Source of the DNA: CAVYVZ01 sp963772065 | GTDB taxonomy: Bacteria > Acidobacteriota > Vicinamibacteria > Vicinamibacterales > UBA2999 | DNA length: 64,000 nt | NCBI GenBank assembly: GCA_963772065.1 | Contig: CAVYVZ010000001.1 | Span: 62,001 to 126,000, forward strand | Direction of reading: 5' to 3' | Shown: in pieces, positions 18,165 through 25,453 of the stretch | Numbering within the stretch: the first letter of the stretch is position 1 | Layout: each line of letters begins with the position of its first letter | Made by a program: the position numbers and the translations under genes | The notes under the pieces: generated by a model | The model's database searches: none | The model's input: only the letters and a program-made list of their open reading frames with translations | Told to the model about the DNA's origin: nothing

Positions 18165-18980
18165 CTACAGCGGACCGGAGATCCCGCCGTCCTTGCGGAC
18201 GCGCCAGAAGTGCACCGCCATCAGCACGGCGATGACGAGCGGCAGGCCCACGCAGTGCAGCACGTAGAAGCGCAGCAGGGCACCCTCCCCCACGAACGTC
18301 CCGCCGAGCAGCGCGAATCGCGCATCCGACCCGGCGTGCACCAGCTTCACGTCGCCGAGCGCCAGGAGCGCGGCGCCCGGGCCCTCGTGGCCGAGAAACG
18401 GCGTCGCGCGCGCCATGTTCGACCCGACGGTGATGGCCCAGATCGCCAGCTGATCCCACGGCAGGAGATATCCCGTGAACGACAGCAGCAGCGTCAGCAC
18501 GAGCATGATGACGCCAACCGACCAGTTGAACTCACGCGGCGGCTTGTATGAGCCGGTCATGAACACGCGGAACATGTGGAGCCACACGGTGATCACCATC
18601 GCGTGAGCGCCCCAGCGGTGCATCTCGCGCATGATGCCGAGCGGCACGTGCTCGCGCAGACCGACGATGTCCGTGTACGCGTATTCGAGGGTCGGCCGGT
18701 AGTAGAACATCAGCAGCAGGCCCGTGAACGTGAGCACGAGGAAGAGGAAGAAGCTGAGGCCGCCCATGCACCACGTGTAACGGAGCTTGACGCCCGACTT
18801 GCGGATGCGGACCGGATGCAGGTGCAGGAACACGTTCGACAGCATCACCAGCACGCGCGTGCGATCGGTGGTCGGCTTGTCGTGCCGGAATACGGACTTC
18901 CACACCTGCGTCTCGGTCAGGTAGTTCCAGAACCGGACGAAAGCGCCTTCCTGCGGCTGAATCGTCTTGGTGTCGGCCAT
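18165..18980 (-). CDS. Cytochrome b6-like (cytochrome b N-terminal) protein
   Basis: Di-haem membrane core of a Rieske/cytochrome b quinol oxidoreductase. The 271 residues have the four-helix cytochrome b N-domain. His121 and His135, in HRWGAHAMVITVWLH (14 apart), and His242 and His257 (15 apart) match the four b-haem ligands of cytochrome b6. TWCMGGLSFF places Cys71 where b6 Cys35 binds an extra haem covalently. FYYRPTLEYAYTDI and GYLLPWDQ are further family signatures. It lies 3 bases from the Rieske gene. Confidence 0.92.
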   Translation of the reverse strand: MADTKTIQPQEGAFVRFWNYLTETQVWKSVFRHDKPTTDRTRVLVMLSNVFLHLHPVRIRKSGVKLRYTWCMGGLSFFLFLVLTFTGLLLMFYYRPTLEYAYTDIVGLREHVPLGIMREMHRWGAHAMVITVWLHMFRVFMTGSYKPPREFNWSVGVIMLVLTLLLSFTGYLLPWDQLAIWAITVGSNMARATPFLGHEGPGAALLALGDVKLVHAGSDARFALLGGTFVGEGALLRFYVLHCVGLPLVIAVLMAVHFWRVRKDGGISGPL

Positions 18981-18983
18981 TCT

Positions 18984-19841
18984 CTACGCTCTCAAAAACG
19001 CTTCAGGATCGATCCACTGCCCGAGCTCGTATTGAAACTTCCGGCTCTTGTCGACCAGGATTTGCCCGTCGTCGGCGAGCACGATGCGCGCGCGCTCGAG
19101 CGGACGCGGCGCCGGGCCCTCGAAGTTGATGCCCGTCGTGCGGAAGCCGCTTCCGTGACACGGGCACTTGAACTTGTTCTCCGCGGAGAGATAGTTCGGC
19201 GTGCAGCCGAGATGCGTGCAGGTGACGAGCAGCGCATAGAAACCGGCCGCATCGTGGACGACGTCCTGCGGCGTCCTCACGATCCAGACGCCCATCGTCT
19301 CCTTGAATCGCTCGTCGACACCCATGCCGTACTCGGACGGCAGGCCGATCTTGAACTGCGCCGGCGGCTCGTTGATCACGTTCGGGAACATGAACCGGCC
19401 CGTCGCCGCGAGCGCCGCCGCGGAGGCGGCGGTGAACGCACCCCAGGCTACGCCGATCCAGGCGCGGCGCCCCATGAGCGGTGAGGTGTCGTCTTCGTCG
19501 CGCGCCGCGGGTGCGGGCGCCGGCTTTTTCGTCGCCGTGGCGGCGGCGGTGGTGACTTTGCCAGCGAGATCGGCGGGCGGCACGGCCGGCGCCGCGGGGC
19601 GCGGAGGCACGGCGGGACGCGCATGGGCCGCGGCGGCCGCGGCCGGAGCGGCCGGCGCCCTCGGCGGCGTCGACGGGCTGCCGGGTGCGGGCGGAATCTG
19701 AGCGGCCGAGGTTCGCGGCTCGCTCTGCGGACCAACCGGCATCTCCCCCGTCCGCTCAGGAGCCGGCGGCGTGTGGGATCCCGGCGCCGGCGCCCCCGGC
19801 GTCACAGGTGTGTCTGGACCGTCTTTCGGTTCGTCAGCCAT
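18984..19841 (-). CDS. Rieske [2Fe-2S] protein with long Pro/Ala-rich N-terminus
   Basis: Iron-sulphur subunit that takes the first electron from quinol. The cluster motifs CTHLGC (208-213) and CPCHGSGF (226-233) are complete and contain both Cys and both His ligands. A single membrane segment lies at about 129-147 after TSPLMGRRAWIG. The first 120 residues are unusually rich in Pro and Ala and look disordered and cytoplasmic. No other Rieske gene is nearby. It is the second gene of the operon, 8 bases downstream of the HEAT protein. Confidence 0.93.
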   Translation of the reverse strand: MADEPKDGPDTPVTPGAPAPGSHTPPAPERTGEMPVGPQSEPRTSAAQIPPAPGSPSTPPRAPAAPAAAAAAHARPAVPPRPAAPAVPPADLAGKVTTAAATATKKPAPAPAARDEDDTSPLMGRRAWIGVAWGAFTAASAAALAATGRFMFPNVINEPPAQFKIGLPSEYGMGVDERFKETMGVWIVRTPQDVVHDAAGFYALLVTCTHLGCTPNYLSAENKFKCPCHGSGFRTTGINFEGPAPRPLERARIVLADDGQILVDKSRKFQYELGQWIDPEAFLRA

Positions 19842-19849
19842 TCAGCCTC

Positions 19850-20755
19850 TCATGCGCCGATAACTTTCAATGCTTCGAGTGCCGCCTGACGTACTTTCAG
19901 GTTCTTGTCGTCGCGACTGATTGCGGCAACAGACTCGCGCAGCGACGGCTCGCGAAGAGCGGCGGCCGCCTGCAACCCGCTGATCATCACTTCGCCGGCC
20001 GGATCGAGGTCCGCATCGGCTTCGACCTGCCCTTTCACGGAGCGTTCGAGATAGCTGCGATCGAGCATCCGCCGCAGAACCGGCACGCCTTCGCGGCGAC
20101 CGTGACGCGCCAGCGCCACCGCCGCATTCCACTGTACGTCGGCCACGGGATCGTTGATGGCCGTCTCGAGCGTCCGCGAGACGGAAGCCTGCGGGATGGC
20201 TCCGAGCGCGTACACCACCATCTTCCGAATGCCCGGATCCTGCGATTGGTACATCTGCTCGAGCCGCGGCACGGCCGACTGCTCCTTCAGCGACCCGAGT
20301 GCCCAGATCGCATTGATCTGCGTCTCGCTGTCGAGCGAGTCGTCGAGCGCCTGGAGCAAGAGCTCGACCGCCCGCGGCGGCGCCGGCGCGTCGATCCGGC
20401 CGAGCGCGAGCGCCAGGTACCGTCGCACGCGCGGATCGCCAGCTTTTGATTCGTCAAACGCCTGCACGAGCCCTGGCACGAGGGTCTTGTCGGCCGCGCG
20501 CACCTTCGGATCCGCCATCAGCCGCGACAGCTCATACGCGGCGGGCCAGCGCCGGTTGTCGCCGCCCGTCCTGATCTCGATCAGGTAGTCCTGCGCCGAG
20601 CGGTCATCCGCCAAAAGGCTGCGGAACCCAACGTAAATCGCAGCAGTGACCGCGACGACGGAGAGCGGAATCAGGAAGAATTGAACAGCGAGAGCGGGCG
20701 CGGCTGCCAGCGGACCGCGAGCCACCGGCTGGCGCTCGACGAGTTTATCCATCAA
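19850..20755 (-). CDS. Membrane-anchored HEAT-repeat protein of the Rieske/cytochrome b operon
   Basis: The 301 residues begin with a short cytoplasmic part and one membrane helix (about 24-47). About five HEAT/PBS-lyase-type repeats follow, for example INAIWALGSLKEQSAVPRLE, IRKMVVYALGAIPQ and VQWNAAVALARHGRREGVPVL. No catalytic motif is visible. As first gene of the operon it is probably an assembly or structural subunit of the quinol-oxidising complex; this is inference from context. A promoter is visible 40-65 bases upstream. Confidence 0.75.
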   Translation of the reverse strand: MMDKLVERQPVARGPLAAAPALAVQFFLIPLSVVAVTAAIYVGFRSLLADDRSAQDYLIEIRTGGDNRRWPAAYELSRLMADPKVRAADKTLVPGLVQAFDESKAGDPRVRRYLALALGRIDAPAPPRAVELLLQALDDSLDSETQINAIWALGSLKEQSAVPRLEQMYQSQDPGIRKMVVYALGAIPQASVSRTLETAINDPVADVQWNAAVALARHGRREGVPVLRRMLDRSYLERSVKGQVEADADLDPAGEVMISGLQAAAALREPSLRESVAAISRDDKNLKVRQAALEALKVIGA

Positions 20756-20795
20756 CGGGTTCGAGGCGACCTAGGATCCGCGGAAAAGATGCGTT

Positions 20796-20824
20796 TTTGT
20801 ACATCGCTTGGCGGCGAAAGTCAA
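20796..20824 (-). promoter_or_regulatory. Predicted sigma70 promoter of the Rieske/cytochrome b operon
   Basis: On the minus strand TTGACT (plus 20819-20824) and TACAAA (20796-20801) are separated by 17 bases. The -35 box overlaps the dcd stop codon, and the predicted start lies about 35 bases before the HEAT gene. It separates the dcd transcript from the operon. Confidence 0.45.
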
Positions 20825-21378
20825 AGCCGGGGTAGCGTCAGCCCCTGCTGTTTCTGATACTTCCCCTTCTTGTCGGCGTACGACACCTCGCATGGTTCGT
20901 CGCTCTGAAAGAAAAGAACCTGAGCAATGCCTTCGTTCGCGTAGATCTTCGCCGGCAGCGGCGTGGTGTTCGAGATCTCGAGCGTCACGAACCCTTCCCA
21001 CTCGGGCTCGAACGGCGTCACGTTGACGATGAGGCCGCAGCGCGCATAGGTCGACTTGCCAACGCACACCGTGAGCACATCGCGGGGAATGCGGAAATAC
21101 TCGACCGTTTTCGCCAGCGCGAACGAGTTCGGCGGAATGATGCAGACGTCGGTCTTCAGATCCACGAACGACCTGGCGTCGAAGTTCTTCGGGTCCACGA
21201 CGGTGCTGTTGATGTTCGTGAACACCTTGAACTCGTCGGCGACGCGGATGTCGTAGCCGTAGGACGACAGCCCGTACGAGATGACGCCCTGCCGCACCTG
21301 ACGGTCCTCGAAGGGCTCGATCATCCCGTGCTCGATCGCCATCCTTTTGATCCACCTGTCGGCTTTGATTGACGGCAT
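20821..21378 (-). CDS. dcd: dCTP deaminase
   Basis: Deaminates dCTP to dUTP for thymidylate synthesis. The 185 residues begin MPSIKADRWIKRMAIEHGMI and contain the nucleotide-binding and catalytic segments GLSSYGYDIRVADEF, FVDLKTD, GKSTYARCGLIVNVTPFEPE and the C-terminal QVLFFQSDEPCEVSYADKKG. I chose the ATG at 21378 by family N-terminus; the longer open frame to 21699 is DUF2905 antiframe. Its start abuts the DUF2905 stop. Length and motifs favour the mono-functional Dcd over the dCTP deaminase/dUTPase. Confidence 0.94.
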   Translation of the reverse strand: MPSIKADRWIKRMAIEHGMIEPFEDRQVRQGVISYGLSSYGYDIRVADEFKVFTNINSTVVDPKNFDARSFVDLKTDVCIIPPNSFALAKTVEYFRIPRDVLTVCVGKSTYARCGLIVNVTPFEPEWEGFVTLEISNTTPLPAKIYANEGIAQVLFFQSDEPCEVSYADKKGKYQKQQGLTLPRL

Positions 21379-21575
21379 CAGCGTCGGGTGAAGAACGAGA
21401 AGAGCAGCGTCAGCAGGATGCTGGCGATGATGGACGTCGTCAGCGGAAAGTAAAACGTAAAGTTGCCGCGCCTGACATTGAAGTCGCCAGGCAAGCGGCC
21501 GATCGGCACGCCGAGGTTGATCAACACGCCGACCGCGGCGATCAGAAGACCCGTAATGACAAGGAAACGGCCCAC
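21378..21575 (-). CDS. DUF2905 small membrane protein
   Basis: A 65-residue protein with GTG start: GRFLVITGLLIAAVGVLINL, then the family core GRLPGDFNVRRGNFTFYFP and a second membrane helix ILLTLLFSFF. Two transmembrane segments and this core identify DUF2905. The start overlaps the ndk stop by one base (TAGTG), which fixes GTG 21575. Its function is unknown. It shares the ndk-dcd transcript. Confidence 0.85.
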   Translation of the reverse strand: MGRFLVITGLLIAAVGVLINLGVPIGRLPGDFNVRRGNFTFYFPLTTSIIASILLTLLFSFFTRR

Positions 21576-21988
21576 TACGAGACTTCCATGCCTCGGAAGA
21601 AGTATCCCAGCTCGAACGCGGCGGTCTCGGGAGCATCGGAGCCGTGCGTCGCATTGCGCTCGATGCTGCTGCCGAACTCCTTCCGCAGCGTCCCGGCATC
21701 CGCTTTCGCCGGGTCGGTGGCTCCCATCAGATTGCGCCACTTGCTGATGGCGTCGGGAGCCTCCAGCGCCATCACCACCACCGGGCCGGACGACATGAAG
21801 TCTGTCAGGCCGCCGAAGAACGGTCTGGCGCGATGGACGGCGTAGAAGCCTTCGGCCTCCTTCTTGGTGAGGTGTTGCATCCTCAGGCTGCGGACTGTGA
21901 AGCCGGCGTCCTCGATGCGTGAGAGAATCCTGCCCACCAGTCGCCGTTCGACGGCGTCGGGCTTGATGATCGCAAACGTCCGCTCCAT
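21575..21988 (-). CDS. ndk: Nucleoside diphosphate kinase
   Basis: Transfers phosphate between nucleoside tri- and diphosphates through a phosphohistidine. The 137 residues start MERTFAIIKPDAVERRLVG and contain the active-site His115 in RNATHGSD, plus AISKWRNLMGATDP. The ATG at 21988 gives normal length; the open frame extends 17 codons further without family similarity. With dcd it forms a small nucleotide-metabolism operon. Confidence 0.96.
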   Translation of the reverse strand: MERTFAIIKPDAVERRLVGRILSRIEDAGFTVRSLRMQHLTKKEAEGFYAVHRARPFFGGLTDFMSSGPVVVMALEAPDAISKWRNLMGATDPAKADAGTLRKEFGSSIERNATHGSDAPETAAFELGYFFRGMEVS

Positions 21989-22040
21989 ATCCGAGCGATT
22001 ATGGCACGGTTCTGGAATCGTTTTCGAGCGGGGAGGCACG

Positions 22041-22223
22041 ATGACGAAGACGACCCGACACGATCCGGATCTTCAAAAGGGAGCGCAAGAGGGCCCGCCG
22101 AACAATGAGCAGACGCAGGGCAATCGCAATGCGCCTGCGCTCGGCGAGGATGGCCTGCCGAACGACGAGATCGCGATTGCCGAAGACGTACTCGGCGCCA
22201 ACGAAGACGAAACGGAGGGATAG
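22041..22223 (+). CDS. Small acidic, probably disordered protein (60 aa)
   Basis: ATG 22041 follows GGGGAGG (22030-22036) with a 4-base gap, one of the strongest ribosome sites in the window. The 60-residue product is rich in Asp, Glu, Asn, Gln, Pro and Gly, has no Cys, and has no hydrophobic core. It contains EGPPNNEQTQGNRNAPAL and IAIAEDVLGANEDE. It is transcribed divergently from ndk and converges on korB, ending 5 bases before the korB stop. No known function or domain is recognised. The composition and ribosome site argue for a real gene. Confidence 0.6.
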   Translation: MTKTTRHDPDLQKGAQEGPPNNEQTQGNRNAPALGEDGLPNDEIAIAEDVLGANEDETEG

Positions 22224-22228
22224 CTGCG

Positions 22229-23251
22229 TCAGCGCAGCGATTCCATGATCTCGTCGAGCGCTTCCTTGCCCGGCCGCGTCCTCTCCAGCGGCAGGAACGC
22301 CAGCGGTTCATCCACCAGACCGAGCAGCGAGCAGAAGTCGTCCTTGTCGGGTTCCACGTACAGCAGGCCAGTCGAGTACTCGCCGCGGCGGGCGGTCTCC
22401 ATCAACTGCTTCATCGCCACGATCTTGTCGGTCGGATCGTAGTCCTGGCCCACCGTCTTCAGGACGATCCTCGAGCCGTCGTGGAGCGTCACCTCGCGCG
22501 CGGTGCCCGGCTCCTGCTCGACGCTGATGTCGTCGAAGTAGGGAACGAAGCTGACCTCGTGCACCGGCTCGTCGTGGTCCTTCACGTACTCGTAGCTCTT
22601 GGTCGATCCGTCGTGGTCGTTGAAGGTCACGCACGGCGAGAGCACGTCGAGCATCACGGTGCCGCGATGTGCAAGGGCGCCCTTCAGGAGGGCGGTCAGC
22701 TGCTTCTTGTCGCCGGAGAACGATCGCGCGACGAAGCTGGCCCCCAGCTCGATGGCGAGCGCGCACATGTCGATGGGGGGCAAATCGTTCACGACGCCGT
22801 TCTTCAGCTTCGAGCCGAGGTCGGCGGTCGGCGAGAACTGCCCCTTGGTCAGCCCGTAGCAGCCGTTGTCTTCGATGATGTAGATGATCGGCAGATTGCG
22901 CCGCATCAGGTGCACGAACTGCCCCATGCCGATCGCGCCGGTGTCGCCGTCGCCGCTGACGCCGATGGCAATCAGCTTCGTATTCGCCAGCATGGCGCCG
23001 GTGGCCACCGACGGCATCCGGCCGTGCACCGCGTTGAACCCATGTGATTTCGACAGGAAGTACGCAGGGCTCTTGCTGGAGCAGCCGATGCCCGAGAGCT
23101 TGATCACCTGCGCCGAGTCGATCCCCATCTCGTAGCACGCATCGATGATGCGCTCCGAGATGGCGTTGTGCCCGCACCCGGCGCACAGCGTCGTCTTGCT
23201 GCCCTTGTACTCGACCATCTCCAGGCCGATGCGATTGGTTTTCCCTGCCAT
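22229..23251 (-). CDS. korB: 2-oxoacid:ferredoxin oxidoreductase beta subunit (KorB type)
   Basis: Thiamine-diphosphate-binding subunit of a 2-oxoacid:ferredoxin oxidoreductase, probably 2-oxoglutarate to succinyl-CoA. The 340 residues contain CAGCGH (family CxxCGH motif), the ThDP motif GDGDTGAIGMGQFVHLMRRN with the downstream DNGCYGLTKGQ, and a single partner cysteine at IGCSS, giving the 4Fe-4S ligand set of two-subunit enzymes. It starts 2 bases after korA. Nearby sucCD and sdh support 2-oxoglutarate as substrate; pyruvate cannot be excluded. Confidence 0.88.
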   Translation of the reverse strand: MAGKTNRIGLEMVEYKGSKTTLCAGCGHNAISERIIDACYEMGIDSAQVIKLSGIGCSSKSPAYFLSKSHGFNAVHGRMPSVATGAMLANTKLIAIGVSGDGDTGAIGMGQFVHLMRRNLPIIYIIEDNGCYGLTKGQFSPTADLGSKLKNGVVNDLPPIDMCALAIELGASFVARSFSGDKKQLTALLKGALAHRGTVMLDVLSPCVTFNDHDGSTKSYEYVKDHDEPVHEVSFVPYFDDISVEQEPGTAREVTLHDGSRIVLKTVGQDYDPTDKIVAMKQLMETARRGEYSTGLLYVEPDKDDFCSLLGLVDEPLAFLPLERTRPGKEALDEIMESLR

Positions 23252-23253
23252 CG

Positions 23254-25161
23254 CTATTCCCCCGCTCCGGCCGCGGGCGTGCCGCCGACCATCGAATGTT
23301 TCAACTCGGCCGGAATCGGCGGCCTCAGCCCTTCCTGTATCAGGACATCGTCGGTAACGCTACGCGCGTCGATTGGCAGGCCGTTGTAGTGCAGCACGTG
23401 ACGGAGCTTCGCCAGCCGCTCCGGCGTGATTTCCAGACGCATCAGCGCGGCCATCTGTCCGTCGCGGTTCTGCTCGATGACGTACACGCGATCGTGCCGG
23501 TCGAAGAACTCCCAGAGCGACTCGGCAAATGGGTAGCCCCGGAGCCTGTAGTAGGAGGTCTCGAGCTGGCGTTCGTCGCGCAACTGATCGCGGCTCTCCT
23601 CGACCGAGAAATGACTCGTGCCGTACGCCACGAAGCCGATTTTCGCCGCGGCTTTCCAGTCGATCTCGGGTTGCGGAACCAGCTTCCGCGCGGTCTCGAA
23701 CTTTTTCGCGAGGCGATCCACGTTGTTGCCGTAGTCGTCGGCGCGCTCGCTGTACTGCCCTTTCGCGTTGTGCCCCGATCCACGCGCGAAGTAGGGGGGC
23801 ATTCCATCCCCTGGCACTGTGCGGTACGCGATGCCATCGCCGTCGACGTCCGCATACCGGCCCCACGCCGCGCCAAGCTGCCGCAGCTTGACCTCGTCGA
23901 GCACCTTGCCGCGGTTGACCGGGGTCGTCGGATACGGAAACGGATCCGACATCCACATGTTCATGCCGAGGTCGAGGTCGGTCATGACGAACACCGGCGT
24001 CTGCATCTGCTCGGCGAGGTCGAAGGCTTCCATCGCCATCGAATAGCACTCGCCGACCGAGCACGGCAGCAGCATCGGGTGCTTGGTGTCGCCGTGTGAC
24101 AAGACAGCCGTCGAAAGGATGTCGCCCTGCGCGGTGCGAGTCGGGAGGCCCGTCGACGGCCCCACGCGCTGCACGTCGAAGATGACCGCGGGGATCTCGG
24201 CGTAGTAACCGAGACCCGTGAACTCCGACATGAGCGAGATACCCGGGCCCGCCGTGGAGGTCATGGCGCGCGCGCCTGCCCACCCGGCGCCGATCACCAT
24301 GCCGAGCGCCGCAATTTCGTCCTCCGCCTGGACGATGGCAAACGTCGCTTTGCCGTCCTTGTCCATGCGGTACTTCTTCATGTAGGTGATGAGCGTCTCG
24401 CACAGGGACGAGGAAGGCGTGATCGGGTACCAGGCCACGACCGTGCAGCCGGCCATCATGCAGCCAATCGCCGCCGCGGCATTGCCTTCGATTAGGATCA
24501 TCCCCTGCGTCTTGTTCATGTGCTCGACGTAGAAGTTGTCCTGCTTCGGCAGATTGGCCTCCGCATAGTCCCAGCCGGCCTTGAGCGCGCCCATGTTCAG
24601 CTGCGCGGCCTTCGCCTTTTTCCCGAGCTGCTTCATGAGCGCGATTTCCATCTCGCTCATGTCGATGTGCAGCAGCTTGGCGAGGATGCCGTCGTAGATC
24701 ATGTTCCGCACGAGCCGGCGAAGCTTCGCGTCGGGACACACCGGGGTCACCAGCTTGTCGAAAGGCACCGGATAGAACTTCAAGTCAGTTCGGAGGCCAT
24801 TCAGCTTCAGCGGCTCGTCGTACACCACGGCGGCCCCCGGCTGCAGGGTCAGCACGTCCTCCTTGGCGGTCTCCGGATTCATCGCAACCAGAAAGTCGAT
24901 TTCCTTCTTGCGGCCGATGTAGCCGTCTTTGTTCGCGCGGATGGTGTACCAGGTCGGCAGCCCGGCGATGTTCGACGGGAACATGTTCTTTCCCGATACC
25001 GGGATACCCATTTGAAAGATCGATCGGATGAGGACGAGATTTGCTGTCTGGGAGCCGGAGCCGTTGATCGTCGCGACCTGGATGGTGAAGTCGTTGACGA
25101 CCCGCTGCCCCGACTCCTGGGCCGCGGGTTGTTCCTGCGTAGCAAGACCAGTAGGGGCCAT
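23254..25161 (-). CDS. korA: 2-oxoacid:ferredoxin oxidoreductase alpha subunit (fused gamma-alpha, KorA type)
   Basis: The 635 residues fuse the gamma domain (about 20-200; VATINGSGSQTANLVLIRSI) to the alpha pyrimidine-binding domain. The latter starts near GNAAAAIGCMMAGCTVVAWY and contains PITPSSSLCETL and TSTAGPGISLMSEFTGL. The fused alpha-gamma form is typical of two-subunit OFOR. I chose ATG 25161: CAGGAG sits 10 bases upstream and a -10-like TATACT lies further upstream. The open frame back to 25374 is therefore probably non-coding. The complex would pass electrons to ferredoxin, replacing 2-oxoglutarate dehydrogenase. Confidence 0.88.
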   Translation of the reverse strand: MAPTGLATQEQPAAQESGQRVVNDFTIQVATINGSGSQTANLVLIRSIFQMGIPVSGKNMFPSNIAGLPTWYTIRANKDGYIGRKKEIDFLVAMNPETAKEDVLTLQPGAAVVYDEPLKLNGLRTDLKFYPVPFDKLVTPVCPDAKLRRLVRNMIYDGILAKLLHIDMSEMEIALMKQLGKKAKAAQLNMGALKAGWDYAEANLPKQDNFYVEHMNKTQGMILIEGNAAAAIGCMMAGCTVVAWYPITPSSSLCETLITYMKKYRMDKDGKATFAIVQAEDEIAALGMVIGAGWAGARAMTSTAGPGISLMSEFTGLGYYAEIPAVIFDVQRVGPSTGLPTRTAQGDILSTAVLSHGDTKHPMLLPCSVGECYSMAMEAFDLAEQMQTPVFVMTDLDLGMNMWMSDPFPYPTTPVNRGKVLDEVKLRQLGAAWGRYADVDGDGIAYRTVPGDGMPPYFARGSGHNAKGQYSERADDYGNNVDRLAKKFETARKLVPQPEIDWKAAAKIGFVAYGTSHFSVEESRDQLRDERQLETSYYRLRGYPFAESLWEFFDRHDRVYVIEQNRDGQMAALMRLEITPERLAKLRHVLHYNGLPIDARSVTDDVLIQEGLRPPIPAELKHSMVGGTPAAGAGE

Positions 25162-25198
25162 CAACAAATAACTCCTGTCGGGATGAGAACTTCTTCGG

Positions 25199-25204
25199 AG
25201 TATA
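25199..25204 (-). promoter_or_regulatory. Possible -10 element for korAB
   Basis: TATACT on the minus strand, 38 bases before the chosen korA start. The -35 region at the right distance is poor. Its position would exclude an upstream start for korA. Confidence 0.3.
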
Positions 25205-25453
25205 GCGGAACTCCAGGCCTCAATCGACCTGATGTGCTTGACGTTCGGATGCGCGGTGCGCATGATTCGCGCCAATTTCTGCCCGATCCACTGGGGCGTC
25301 GTTGCGTTGCGGCTCGCTCTTGCCGCCGCTGCGAGTTCGGCGGCCAGACGGGGCGCGACGAAAGACGACAACACGATCGTGCCGAAGCCGTAGGCGCTCT
25401 CGTGACGGCAACGGAGTCAATGCTGGCCCCCAACCTGCAGCCAGGGAGCGGCC

